Shown in pieces: positions 34,678-44,300 of a DNA stretch of 48,079 nucleotides. Positions within the stretch are counted from its first letter, which is position 1; the number at the start of each line of letters is the position of its first letter. The translations under genes were made by a program, and so were the position numbers. The notes beneath the pieces were generated by a model, which saw only the letters and a program-made list of their open reading frames with translations, was not told the origin of the DNA and made no database searches. Source of the stretch: an uncultured bacterium (GTDB taxonomy: Bacteria > Cyanobacteriota > Vampirovibrionia > Gastranaerophilales > Gastranaerophilaceae); the NCBI GenBank assembly GCA_902796925.1, contig CADBQW010000109.1, positions 1 through 48,079 on the forward strand, read 5' to 3'.

Positions 34678-35652
34678 TTGTCAGACAGGTATAAAATTAA
34701 CAAAGAAAACAAAAAATCAATCAGAGGAGCATTTGCCAAAGCACTTATTGAAGCAGGCAGAAAAAACAAGGATATAGTTGTTCTTGATGCCGATTTGGCA
34801 TGCTCAACACAAACACAACTTTTTGGAAAAGAATTTCCTGACAGATTTTTTGATTGCGGAATTGCCGAGCAAGATATGATTGCAACGGCAGCCGGGCTTG
34901 CTTCTCAGGGTAAAATACCTTTTGCTGCAAGTTTTGCTATGTTTGCAACAGGTAGGACCTATGATCAGATAAGAAATGGTGTTTGCTATCCGGAATTTAA
35001 TGTAAAAATTATCGGGACACACGGCGGGGTAACAGTAGGCGAAGACGGAGCAAGTCATCAAGCTTTAGAGGACATTGCTTTAATGCGAAACGTTCCTAAT
35101 ATGACAGTCATTGTTCCTGCCGATTGCAGAGAATGTGAAGGGGCAATAAAATTTGCTGCGGAGAATCAAGGACCTATGTATATTAGAATCTCTCGTTCTA
35201 ACGTGTACGACGTTTTTGGAGAGGATTACGAATTCGATTTTTGTAAAGCTTCCGTATTACGCGATGGTAGTGATGTTTCGGTTATTACAAACGGGGAGAC
35301 CCTCGCTGAATCTTTAATGGCGGCTGATATATTACAAAGTCAAGGATACAGCGTTCAGATAATTAACTGTCCTGTTGTTAAACCTTTGGATGGTTCTACA
35401 ATCATCGAAAACGTTAAAAAAACACGTTTTGTTATGACCGTGGAAAACCATTCAATAATTGGCGGGCTCGGAAGCGCGGTATGCGAGCTACTTGCGGAAT
35501 ATTATCCGACACCTGTTCACAGAATAGGGATTAATGACGAATTCGGTCAAAGCGGAAAAGCAGAGGAATTAATGAAATATTACGGTTTAGATGCCGAAAG
35601 CTTAGCTGTGAAAATAAAAAGATACATTGATAAATATAGACTTGTAAAGTAA
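34678..35652 (+). CDS. transketolase, C-terminal (pyrimidine-binding) subunit
   Basis: 324 residues, equal to the second half of a normal transketolase. The pyrimidine domain has FDCGIAEQDMIATAAGLASQG, with the glutamate that activates thiamine diphosphate, then GTHGGVTVGEDGASHQALED. The C-terminal domain follows from GSDVSVITNGETLAESL. The thiamine-diphosphate-binding N-terminal half is not in this window; split transketolases normally have it directly upstream. Here the upstream gene is the unrelated HEAT protein on the other strand. Translation begins at TTG behind GAGGG. It is followed by ftsE after 11 bp. A DXS-like role is less likely by motif. Confidence 0.88.
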   Translation: MSDRYKINKENKKSIRGAFAKALIEAGRKNKDIVVLDADLACSTQTQLFGKEFPDRFFDCGIAEQDMIATAAGLASQGKIPFAASFAMFATGRTYDQIRNGVCYPEFNVKIIGTHGGVTVGEDGASHQALEDIALMRNVPNMTVIVPADCRECEGAIKFAAENQGPMYIRISRSNVYDVFGEDYEFDFCKASVLRDGSDVSVITNGETLAESLMAADILQSQGYSVQIINCPVVKPLDGSTIIENVKKTRFVMTVENHSIIGGLGSAVCELLAEYYPTPVHRIGINDEFGQSGKAEELMKYYGLDAESLAVKIKRYIDKYRLVK

Positions 35653-35663
35653 AGGAATTATGA

Positions 35664-36341
35664 ATGATTCAATTTCGTTCAGTAACAAAAAAATATAAAA
35701 ACGATCATTATGCATTAAAAAACGTCAATCTTGACATTATGTCGGGAGAATTCGTTTTTATTGTAGGTGCGTCCGGAGCAGGGAAATCTACTCTAATGAA
35801 GCTTCTGTATAATGAGGAACGACCTACTTCCGGAACGGTAACTATTGGCGGGCTCAATATTGCAAATTTACCAAATGACAAAGTGCCTAATTTGAGACGT
35901 TGTATGGGGATTATTTTTCAGGATTATAAGCTGCTGAACAATATGAGTGTATATGATAACGTTGCCTACGTAATCAGAACACTGGGGATATCATCAAAGG
36001 AAATAAGCCTAAGAGTTCTCGGAGCCTTAAAAATTGTAGGTTTATATGACAAAATGCATGCCAAGCCTTCTGAATTATCAGGCGGGGAACAGCAAAGAGT
36101 CGGGATAGCAAGAGCCATAGTAAACGGACCCCCTCTTTTGATTGCAGATGAACCTACCGGAAACCTTGATCCAAAAAATTCAATGGAAATTATGCAGATA
36201 TTAGATCAAATAAATCAAAGGGGAATTACCGTAATAGTTTCAACTCATGACAATGCAATGGTTGATTATTTTAGAAAACGTGTTATTACCCTTGATAAAG
36301 GTGAAATTGTAAGAGATATACAAGCAGGTACTTATGAGTAA
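35664..36341 (+). CDS. ftsE: cell-division ATPase FtsE
   Basis: 225 residues. It is an ABC ATPase with Walker A GASGAGKST, the Q-loop in FQDYKLLNNMSVYDNVAY, signature LSGGEQQR, Walker B LLIADEPTGNLD and switch histidine STHD. The start MIQFRSVTKKY and the short length match FtsE. With FtsX it forms a membrane complex that activates periplasmic wall hydrolases at the septum. It overlaps ftsX by 8 bases. Confidence 0.96.
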   Translation: MIQFRSVTKKYKNDHYALKNVNLDIMSGEFVFIVGASGAGKSTLMKLLYNEERPTSGTVTIGGLNIANLPNDKVPNLRRCMGIIFQDYKLLNNMSVYDNVAYVIRTLGISSKEISLRVLGALKIVGLYDKMHAKPSELSGGEQQRVGIARAIVNGPPLLIADEPTGNLDPKNSMEIMQILDQINQRGITVIVSTHDNAMVDYFRKRVITLDKGEIVRDIQAGTYE

Positions 36342-37242
36342 TCCAAAAGCAGAAATTAAGAAAAAAGTTAAAAAACACATTCCAAAAGACTGGTTGTGCG
36401 AATTGAGAATAATGTATAGACTTGGCATGGAATCCGTCAATGATATAAAAAGAACGGGGCTTGGAAATATTGTTATAATAACTACTTTAGTGGCAATTCT
36501 TACAATATTTGGGGCATTTTTTAGAACTGCTTTATCAATGTCTTCTTTTGCACATGAATTAGGAAGTATTTTGGAAATTTCGGTTTATTTAAAAGATAAT
36601 GCCGATGCCGCTCAAGTTAAACAAAATATAAAAGATTTTGAGCACGTTGAAACGGTAACTGTTGTTCCAAAAGCAAACTCATGGGCAGATTTAAGACGAG
36701 AATTAGACCTGCCTGATATGACAAATCCCCTTCCCGACACACTGCATGTAAAGGTTGATAATACAGAAAATTTAGAAACGGTTTTTGCGAGTATAAAGAA
36801 ACTTCCGGCAGTCGAAGATATGAGCTATGCTCAGGATGTTGCTAAAAAAATCAATGCTATGAATCACATTGTTAATACCATAACAGTCCTTGTATTAATT
36901 ATAATGTGTATTTTAACTATAACGATTATAAATAATACAATCCAATTGGTCATACAGTCAAGAAAAGATGAAATAGAAATTATGCGTTTGATGGGAGTCA
37001 GCAATTGGTACATAAGATTGCCTTTAATATTGCAAGGGGCATTTTACGGTTTTTGCGGTGCATTGTTTGCTCTTGTTCCTCTCGAATTGGTGGAATCGGG
37101 ATTAGGTCATATGCATCAATTTTTTATGGTTCCGGTACCGGCATTTACCCAACAAATTGTCGTGTTTACGATGTTTTTGATTGGCACATTGTTTGGTGCA
37201 ACCGGTAGTTTTTTATGTATAAAGAAACATTTGCAAGTGTAG
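36334..37242 (+). CDS. ftsX: cell-division membrane protein FtsX
   Basis: 302 residues. A cytoplasmic N-terminus is followed by a first membrane helix at about 43-65, a large extracytoplasmic domain (about 66-175, ILEISVYLKDNADAAQVKQ onward), then three more helices ending in FTMFLIGTLFGATGSFLCI. This four-helix FtsX/MacB layout and coupling to ftsE (8-base overlap) make the call secure. The outside domain would engage an amidase activator or peptidase; no such gene is adjacent. The next gene starts 3 bp downstream. Confidence 0.95.
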   Translation: MSNPKAEIKKKVKKHIPKDWLCELRIMYRLGMESVNDIKRTGLGNIVIITTLVAILTIFGAFFRTALSMSSFAHELGSILEISVYLKDNADAAQVKQNIKDFEHVETVTVVPKANSWADLRRELDLPDMTNPLPDTLHVKVDNTENLETVFASIKKLPAVEDMSYAQDVAKKINAMNHIVNTITVLVLIIMCILTITIINNTIQLVIQSRKDEIEIMRLMGVSNWYIRLPLILQGAFYGFCGALFALVPLELVESGLGHMHQFFMVPVPAFTQQIVVFTMFLIGTLFGATGSFLCIKKHLQV

Positions 37243-37245
37243 GTT

Positions 37246-38502
37246 ATGAACGATAAAAATAGTATAATTGTAATTTCAGATGATAAAAATGTGGCGCAGG
37301 AATTAGTTTCAAAGATTGTGTTGCTCAGAAAATGTGATGAAGTGGTTCCTGTGAATTATAATTCTGCAATTTCAAGAATAGAAAGTCTTAAACCATCTGC
37401 TATTTTAATTTGTGAACATAACTCAAGAGATATCTCTCTTGGGTTGATTGAGCAAATTAGGGTTTTAAATAAGGACATTGCATTAATACTTCTGGCTAAC
37501 GAAGAAGATTCAGAATTTATATTATCTGCATACGATAGCGGAATTGACGATTTTTGCTTGATAGATGCGGAAAGCTACGAATTAGTAATTCGAATTATAA
37601 AGAACTTAAAATCATCATCATTAAGGCACATTAATAGCAGGAATGTAAAGTTATTAGCTCAAAACTCAATAATAGATGAATTGACAGGTATTTACAATTA
37701 CAAATTTTCGCAGGACTTGTATGATAGCGAACTTACAAAAAACATTGAAGGTTCCGGTATTTTTGTGATATTCGCACCATCAGAAAAAGATAAAAAATCT
37801 TTTTCAATGGAAAGATTTGCGAATGTAGTTAAATCTTCAGTGAGGTTTGATGATATCATAACCTTGGGCAAAGGTTCCAAGATATATGCGATGTTTTCTA
37901 AATCTGATGAATATGGGGCTTTAAATATAGTTGAAAAAGTAAACAAAACTTATGGTATTGAATGTGAAATAAAAGCTGGCATGACTTTTTATTGTGGAAA
38001 AGAAAATTTTAAACAGATAGAAAAAAGAGCATTAAACGCGCTATCTGAAGCTATGTTTTCAGATAGAAATTACTTTTTACTAAAGTCTGAAGAAACAAAC
38101 GAAAAAGATGATGATTCCACCGATTGGGATGATTTAGAAGAAACTCAAAATAAAAAAGACTTTAAACTTTTTAAACAGGCTTTTTATAAAAAATTAGATA
38201 AAGTAATTTCCCCTGTATTTTACAGGTTGCAAAAAATTTATGAGGATAAACTTCCGGGAGTTAGAATAAATCAATACATAAATGAAAATGAATGTATATT
38301 TCATTTAAAAAACAGCAATCAGGATAGCAGATTAAAAATTGTATATTCGGGTTTATCAAAAGTTGCTATATATATAATTCATGAAGGTTTTGATAGTCCG
38401 GAAAATACGGAAACTATCATATCACTAAACAAGTTAACAACAGATAATCTTTCAGAAATTGTTGAAAACTTTATTAAAAATTTTATGATAACGGCGGTTT
38501 AA
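37246..38502 (+). CDS. pseudo-receiver / degenerate GGDEF protein linked to ftsEX
   Basis: 418 residues. Residues 1-122 have the receiver fold, including the acidic pair in VISDDKN. The phospho-acceptor position is Glu57 (AILICEHNS) and the usual K-P pair is replaced by ID (FCLIDAES), so it should not be phosphorylated. Residues about 138-280 look like GGDEF: IIDELTGIYNYKFSQDL is kept but the signature loop reads LGKGSK (about 207-212), so no cyclase activity is expected. An acidic linker (EKDDDSTDWDDLEE) leads to an unrecognised C-terminal domain of about 125 residues. It begins 3 bp after ftsX, so it is probably translated with the FtsEX complex and may be a regulatory adaptor. Confidence 0.75.
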   Translation: MNDKNSIIVISDDKNVAQELVSKIVLLRKCDEVVPVNYNSAISRIESLKPSAILICEHNSRDISLGLIEQIRVLNKDIALILLANEEDSEFILSAYDSGIDDFCLIDAESYELVIRIIKNLKSSSLRHINSRNVKLLAQNSIIDELTGIYNYKFSQDLYDSELTKNIEGSGIFVIFAPSEKDKKSFSMERFANVVKSSVRFDDIITLGKGSKIYAMFSKSDEYGALNIVEKVNKTYGIECEIKAGMTFYCGKENFKQIEKRALNALSEAMFSDRNYFLLKSEETNEKDDDSTDWDDLEETQNKKDFKLFKQAFYKKLDKVISPVFYRLQKIYEDKLPGVRINQYINENECIFHLKNSNQDSRLKIVYSGLSKVAIYIIHEGFDSPENTETIISLNKLTTDNLSEIVENFIKNFMITAV

Positions 38503-38518
38503 AAATTAACCGAACTAC

Positions 38519-39070
38519 TTAAACAGCAGCAACAGGGCAGAAAGCAAAACCTGTCTCAAGAGCTTTTATATTCATCGGCAAAAGGTGCTTTCTATGTTCC
38601 GGCAAAATTGAATCCAGAGCTACGGTTAATTTTTCAATAGAAATTAAATTTGAAGCTTTTGCTAATATTCCAAGGGAAAGGATATTTGCCATTTTAACAT
38701 TGCCTAATTCAGCAGCCATCTTGCCGACAGGTGCAAATATGTAGTTTATATCGGCACGCTTTTTTATCTCTTTTACAAGAGAAGAATTTGCAATCATCAT
38801 TCCTCCCTTTTTCAACTTAGGAAGAAATTTTTCAAAGGACAAATCGTTTAATGCAATAACAAAATCAACCTCTTTTTTGTTTACGGAGCTAACTTCTTCT
38901 CCGTCAGCCATAACAACTTGGCAATTGACGGTTCCTCCCCTCATTTCAGCACCATAAGATGGGTACCAAGTAACGTTCTTATCATCAGACATAAAAGCAC
39001 TAGCAAGAACTTCTCCCGCTAAAAGTACTCCTTGTCCGCCAAATCCTGCGATTATAAAACTTTTTTCCAT
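38519..39070 (-). CDS. 2-oxoacid:ferredoxin oxidoreductase, gamma subunit
   Basis: 183 residues. The gamma-domain signature FGGQGVLLAGEVLA is at about 8-22 and YGAEMRGGTVNCQV at about 40-54, as in KorC/VorA-type subunits. The gamma chain interacts with CoA and helps assemble the complex. It is the last of four genes (delta-alpha-beta-gamma), 3 bp after beta, and converges on the 37246 gene with only 16 bp between stops. Confidence 0.92.
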   Translation of the reverse strand: MEKSFIIAGFGGQGVLLAGEVLASAFMSDDKNVTWYPSYGAEMRGGTVNCQVVMADGEEVSSVNKKEVDFVIALNDLSFEKFLPKLKKGGMMIANSSLVKEIKKRADINYIFAPVGKMAAELGNVKMANILSLGILAKASNLISIEKLTVALDSILPEHRKHLLPMNIKALETGFAFCPVAAV

Positions 39071-39073
39071 AAA

Positions 39074-39832
39074 TTACACCTGCTTACTTTCTAAAATATC
39101 TTTATAAACTCCCGGAACAAATACTTTCATCATTTCATCTCTAACTCTGTCATGAGCTTTTTGCGGAGTCATTCTCCAGTTTGTCGGACAAGAGGAAAGA
39201 ATTTCCACAAAGCTAAAACCTAATCCTTTGATCTGATATTCAAAGGCTTTTTTAATTGCTGCTTTAGCTTTTCTAATATTTGGTACGGTATCCAATGATA
39301 CTCTGGCAGAAAAAGCAACTCCGTCACAAAGTGCAAATTGTTCTGCTATTTTCATAGGGTAACCGTAGTATTCAAGGTTTCTGCCAGTGGGAGATGTTGT
39401 AGTAACCTGCCCTACCATTGTTGTTGGTCCTAATTGACCGCCGGTCATACCATAATTTGTATTATTAATACATATTGCTGAAATTTTCTCTCCGCGTAAT
39501 GCAGCATGCATACTTTCTGCCAACCCTATTGATGCAAAATCACCATCACCTTGATAGGTAAAAACAAACTTATCAGGTTTGGCCCGTTTAACTCCGGTTG
39601 CCTCAGCTATTGCTCTCCCGTGAGGAGCCTCTATGGTGTCAACATTTATGTAGTCATAAATACAAACTGAACAGCCGATTGCAGATGCACAAATTGTATT
39701 TTCTTGCAAATTCAATTCATCTAAGCATTCCGCAACCAATCTCATTGCAACACCATGATCACACCCCGGACAGAATCCGAATTTAAATCCATCAATCATA
39801 ATATCAGGGACTTTAAAAACTTGTGTTGCCAT
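39074..39832 (-). CDS. 2-oxoacid:ferredoxin oxidoreductase, beta subunit
   Basis: 252 residues. It binds thiamine diphosphate: GDGDFASIGLAESMHAALRG followed by INNTNYGMTGGQ is the GDG-x(25-30)-NN motif. The N-terminal FGFCPGCDHGVAMRL and ASAIGCSVC segments supply cysteines typical of the beta chain. The short length fits the KOR/VOR class rather than pyruvate enzymes. It starts 2 bp after alpha and lies in the four-gene operon. Confidence 0.94.
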   Translation of the reverse strand: MATQVFKVPDIMIDGFKFGFCPGCDHGVAMRLVAECLDELNLQENTICASAIGCSVCIYDYINVDTIEAPHGRAIAEATGVKRAKPDKFVFTYQGDGDFASIGLAESMHAALRGEKISAICINNTNYGMTGGQLGPTTMVGQVTTTSPTGRNLEYYGYPMKIAEQFALCDGVAFSARVSLDTVPNIRKAKAAIKKAFEYQIKGLGFSFVEILSSCPTNWRMTPQKAHDRVRDEMMKVFVPGVYKDILESKQV

Positions 39833-39834
39833 AT

Positions 39835-40911
39835 TTATACCTCAATCATACTTTCAATTTTTTTAACAATATCTTCTATGTCTATCATAGATCCAACAGG
39901 TTTTCCAAGAAATTCGACAGGGATACGACCGTTTACAGCCAAACGTACATCTCTGAGCATTTGTCCCATATTGATTTCTGTCACGAGTATTTTCTTTGCG
40001 GAATGACTCAATTCTTCAATTTTTCTGTTAGGGAATGGGAAAAGAGTTAGAGGTCTGAATGCTCCGACTTTTAAACCTTTTTCACGGCAAGCCTTTACTG
40101 CAGACTTAACGTTACGCCCCATGCTTCCAAATGACATAACCACAATATCTGCATCATCGACCATATATTCATCGTACATAACTTCGTTTTCTTCCAACAC
40201 TTTATATTTGTTGAAAAGTTTATTTAAAAATACGCATTGATCCTCCGCAAGAGGAGCATAGGATCTGATTACCCTTCTATGTCGATTTTTTGCCCCCGTC
40301 AACATCCATTCGGAATTGTCAACTTCCGGATAAGGATAGTCCCCAAATAAACATGGTTCCATCATCTGCCCCAAAAGGCCGTCAGCCAGAAGCATTGCCG
40401 GCATTCTATATTTATGTGCCAAATAGAAAGTTTTGTAGGTTAAATCCACACATTCTTGAACGGTGCCTGGTGCAAGAACAATTATTCTGTAATCACCATT
40501 TCCTCCGCCTATGACCGCTTGTTCATAGTCACCTTGTGATGGATAAATATTACCTAAGCCCGGTCCCCCACGCATAACGCTCACAATCACAACAGGCAAT
40601 TCATCGGAGCAAGCATAAGAAATCCCCTCTTGCATAAGCGAAATGGCGCAAGATGAAGATGATGTCATTGCCTTCACTCCGGTTGAACAGGCACCTATTG
40701 TCATATTAATTGCACCTAATTCACTTTCAGCAGAAACGTAGGCCCTTCCCAGTTCTTGCATTTTTCCGCTCATGAACTCACCTATCTCGCTTTGTGGTGT
40801 AATAGGGTATCCAAAATAACATTGACATCCGGCTATAACTGCCGCATTGGCTATTGCGTAATTGCCCTTTATCAAAACTTTTCCTTCGGATTTGTTTAAT
40901 GTTGTCGTCAT
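39835..40911 (-). CDS. vorB: 2-oxoacid:ferredoxin oxidoreductase, alpha subunit (VorB-like)
   Basis: 358 residues. It begins after a short tail with VLIKGNYAIANAAVIAGCQCYFGYPITPQSE, then AESELGAINMTIGA, MTSSSSCAISLMQEGISY, IVSVMRGGPGLGNIYPSQGDY and GGGNGDYRIIVLAP. These segments closely follow the subunit annotated VorB of 3-methyl-2-oxobutanoate:ferredoxin oxidoreductase. It oxidatively decarboxylates branched-chain 2-oxoacids to acyl-CoA while reducing ferredoxin; 2-oxoglutarate is the other possible substrate. It works with delta, beta and gamma in the same operon. Confidence 0.9.
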   Translation of the reverse strand: MTTTLNKSEGKVLIKGNYAIANAAVIAGCQCYFGYPITPQSEIGEFMSGKMQELGRAYVSAESELGAINMTIGACSTGVKAMTSSSSCAISLMQEGISYACSDELPVVIVSVMRGGPGLGNIYPSQGDYEQAVIGGGNGDYRIIVLAPGTVQECVDLTYKTFYLAHKYRMPAMLLADGLLGQMMEPCLFGDYPYPEVDNSEWMLTGAKNRHRRVIRSYAPLAEDQCVFLNKLFNKYKVLEENEVMYDEYMVDDADIVVMSFGSMGRNVKSAVKACREKGLKVGAFRPLTLFPFPNRKIEELSHSAKKILVTEINMGQMLRDVRLAVNGRIPVEFLGKPVGSMIDIEDIVKKIESMIEV

Positions 40912-40914
40912 ATT

Positions 40915-41127
40915 TTAGCCTCTGTAAACCTCTCTTATTGCCAGATCGGGGCATCTTGTAGCACACATTGCGCAACCCAAACACTCTCCGTTTGGATCGT
41001 AAAATTCAACGGGTCTTGCACCCAGATTATTAACCTTATCACTAACTTTTATCAACTTTTTAGGGCACTCATCAATACAAAGATAACATGCCTTACATTG
41101 TTTGTCGTCGATTACTATGTGGCTCAT
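40915..41127 (-). CDS. 2-oxoacid:ferredoxin oxidoreductase, delta subunit (2x[4Fe-4S])
   Basis: 70 residues with two cubane cluster motifs, CKACYLCIDECP (13-24 region) and CLGCAMCATRCP (50-61 region), as in bacterial ferredoxins and VOR/KOR delta chains. It passes electrons from the thiamine site to external ferredoxin. It is the first gene of the operon; GAAGGGA lies before the ATG. The promoter and a 24-bp palindrome are upstream. Confidence 0.94.
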   Translation of the reverse strand: MSHIVIDDKQCKACYLCIDECPKKLIKVSDKVNNLGARPVEFYDPNGECLGCAMCATRCPDLAIREVYRG

Positions 41128-41163
41128 CAGAATCCCTTCTTTTAATCTGTCTGCTATTCGCTC

Positions 41164-41172
41164 ATTATATCA
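41164..41172 (-). promoter_or_regulatory. extended -10 promoter of the VOR operon
   Basis: Minus strand TGA-TATAAT. The -35 position (41187-41192) directly abuts the 24-bp palindrome at 41193. Leader of about 30 nt. Confidence 0.65.
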
Positions 41173-41192
41173 CTTTAATAAAAAATATTCTT

Positions 41193-41216
41193 TAATATTT
41201 ACAATTGTAAATATTA
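41193..41216. promoter_or_regulatory. 24-bp perfect palindrome, probable operator
   Basis: The half-site is TAATATTTACAA and the other half is its exact reverse complement, with no spacer. Its centre TACA-AT-TGTA fits the TACAnnTGTA core recognised by CopY/BlaI/MecI-type repressors, though other families cannot be excluded. It sits between the divergent promoters of the VOR operon and the giant coiled-coil gene, next to the VOR -35 and 14 bp upstream of the other -35. Confidence 0.6.
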
Positions 41217-41229
41217 TTGCGTGTTTTTT

Positions 41230-41258
41230 TTGCCATATTGCCATTTATACTGTAAAAT
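41230..41258 (+). promoter_or_regulatory. promoter of the giant coiled-coil gene
   Basis: TTGCCA (41230-41235), 17-bp spacer, TAAAAT (41253-41258). The -35 is identical to that of the GGDEF gene at 15061. Leader of about 48 nt. Confidence 0.6.
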
Positions 41259-41312
41259 GAAAAAAGGTTGATAGTATTTTACATTTAAGTTGATAAGGGG
41301 AAAAGAAGAAAC

Positions 41313-44300
41313 ATGGCAGGAACCGTTGAAGATGTATTAAACACATTGGGAGAGATGAAAAATGAAAATGCCAAAAATAATGACATTTTTAAGAATAATA
41401 TAGATACTTTGGTAAAAAGTATTAACGAAAAGCAAAATATTACCGTTGATATATTTAATAATTTACAAACAAAATTTAAAGAGCTTGAGCAACATAATGA
41501 AGCCCTATCAACAACCAAAGAATTAAAAGACTTATTTAACGTGTTCCAAGAGCATGCTGAGGAAATTCTTTCAGGGATAAACGCCCAAAAAACAATCTTG
41601 GAGAATGTTTCTTCTGTTGTCAGTGATATATCTTCTGACAAAAGTGATAAAATAGAAATTATTGAAGAATTGAACAAAATAAATTCAGAAATCAACTCTG
41701 CTAAAAGTACTATAGAACAAGCGGATAAGGGTACAACAAAGCTTATGAATACTCTTTCTGAGAGTATTGAAACCCTTGCAACAAGAGAAGATTTCAGCAA
41801 TATAAAATCTCAAATTGATATCTTACTTAAAAATTCTGCCGATACAATTAGCGGATTAAGATTTTTCAATGAGAAAAATAAAGAATTGGCAGATGCGATT
41901 CAAAATCTTATAAATAGCGATGAATACACAAGGGCATGGCAAAAAATTGATACTATCTCCAATCAGGCAACGGAAATTACTTCCAGAATGTCATATATGC
42001 CTTTAAAATCAGATACGGATGAACTTTCAGAAAAAATTGAAAAGGTTAAGTCAGATATCAATAGTACAATTATTGCCAATTCCGCGGAAAAATTTGAAAA
42101 AATCAATTCAATGTTGTTTGAAATGTCAAACAACTTAATTGAAAAGCAAAAGTCTATTTTATCAGAAATTCAATCCGGTAGCAGTAAAGATATAATTTTG
42201 TCTCTGACTGAAGATGTAAAGGAATTGGCTGATATCTTCAATACGAATGCACAAAATTACAAAATTCTTATATATGATGCCATTGAAAATTTGAAGGATG
42301 AAATGACATCCAAAAAAGATGAGTTGTCTGATAATATTTTGAACATTCAAAATTTTATTCCTGATGTAAACCAAAAGCTTGTAAATCTTGAGGCGATTAA
42401 CAATGAATTTAAAACCTCAATTGAATCAATATTTGCAGGTTTAAATACAGTTAATCAAAATATTACCTCAATTGATTGTACGGACAAAACCGAGGTTGTT
42501 AAAAATGGAATATTCTCATTACAAGAATCAATTAACGGAATACTCAAAAGCCTTTCTGATTTTATTCCGAGATGCAACGGTTTGGAACATGTAATGAATT
42601 CTCTCCTGTCAAAAGATGATTTTGATATTACCGCTAAAAAAACTGATCTTCTGTGCGCTAAGGGAGAAGAATTAATTTATAAAATTTCTCAACTGCCGGT
42701 GAGAGAAGAAATTGACGGATTGTTTGATGATGTAACGCAAAAAATTGTTCGATTAAGTGGAGATTTTATAACTCATCACGATGAATTTGCAAACAAATTT
42801 GAAGAATTAAAATCAACTTTGAGTGATTATTTTGATGAACTGAAAAATATCGAAAATTTAACTCAGAATAATACGTCTGAACTCTTAAGTGAAAGATTTA
42901 CTGAAATGGGGAATATCGTAACTTCTGCCATTTCAAGACAAGATGAAAAGTTTGACACCTTAAATCATGATATTTCGGGGTTAGTAAAAGAATCTAAAGA
43001 TGATTTTAAAACCAATTTAACAGAACTCACAAAATCCATTGAGGACAAACTTAATTTACAAAAAAATAAAATCGAAACATTGTCAAAAGACGTACAATCC
43101 GAATTTGAAAATATTAAATCTGCACGGGATGAAGATAATGAAAAATTAAGCAAATCTATTAACGAGCTTCTGGATATAAGAGAGGGTTTATCTCAATTAT
43201 CGGAAATATTGACTAGTGCAAATACTAACACAGAAACAAAACTGGATGAGGGTATAAATCTTATTGATGAAGATATCAAAGGATTGATCAATTCTATAGA
43301 TGATATTAAGAATAATTTTGAAAATAACAGCAACTTTAACTCTTTGCAAGGGAGTATAGATTCCATAAATTACAGGTTTGATGAACTGTTTGAAAACCTT
43401 AAACAAATTAATGAAAATGTTGAACATCCGGAGTTTATGAATGATATAACCGAAAAGATTTCAACATTCAAAGATGAACTTGAATTGGTAAAAACCGATG
43501 TAACCGAAATCATAAATACAGGTTATGAAAGAATAATGTCGAATGTTTCAGAATTAAAATCTGATATTTCCGACTTTACAAACTATGATTTTGATAAAAG
43601 TTTTGCAAATTTAAAAACTCAAATTGAATTATCATATTTAAATGTCGGTTCTGATATAAAAGATTTTGCAAATCAAAACAGGGAATCACTTGATAAGATC
43701 GAACAATTATACAGTGAATTAAGAAGTCAAATATCATCTCTGGAAAACGATTTGAAACATCAAATGCCGGAGGGGCTTGAGTTAATTAAAGTTACGATTG
43801 ATGCTCTTACAAGAAGTATTGAAGTAAAATCTCAAAAACGAGAAGAATTTGAAGAAAAATGCGGGCAAGAACTTGACGAAATAAAAAGTCTTGCCATGAC
43901 AATAAGAGCATCTTTAGTTCAGAAATTAGGCGGAATAGCAACTGAGCTAAAAACAAGATTTATCAATTCCACTTCTGAAATAAAAGACCATATAACGAAT
44001 TCGAACGGTACGGAAAGGACTATTGCCGTCATAGAAAGTGTTAAAAATGATCTTGAGCATGGAATCAATAATATTTTATTAAGCCAAGCCGATAAAAGTG
44101 AAGAAACTAAAGTTATACAAGATTCTATTTCGCAATTGGGAACAACCTTGAAAGATTTTGTAACTTCGGCTTGCGAGAACTCGTTTGACAGGATTAATTC
44201 AACATTATCAGAGGTTAAAACTCTGGGAACAATGGTTGATGGTGACGGCCAAATTACCAGTGTTATCGAAAATATTAAAACAGTTCTATCAGACGAAATT

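Noticed and set aside
41285..41800. 171-residue open frame on the minus strand opposite the coiled-coil gene start
   Set aside because: Its hydrophobic content is the complement of Lys/Glu/Asn codons on the real strand; it crosses the start and leader of the coiled-coil gene and has no Shine-Dalgarno or promoter.
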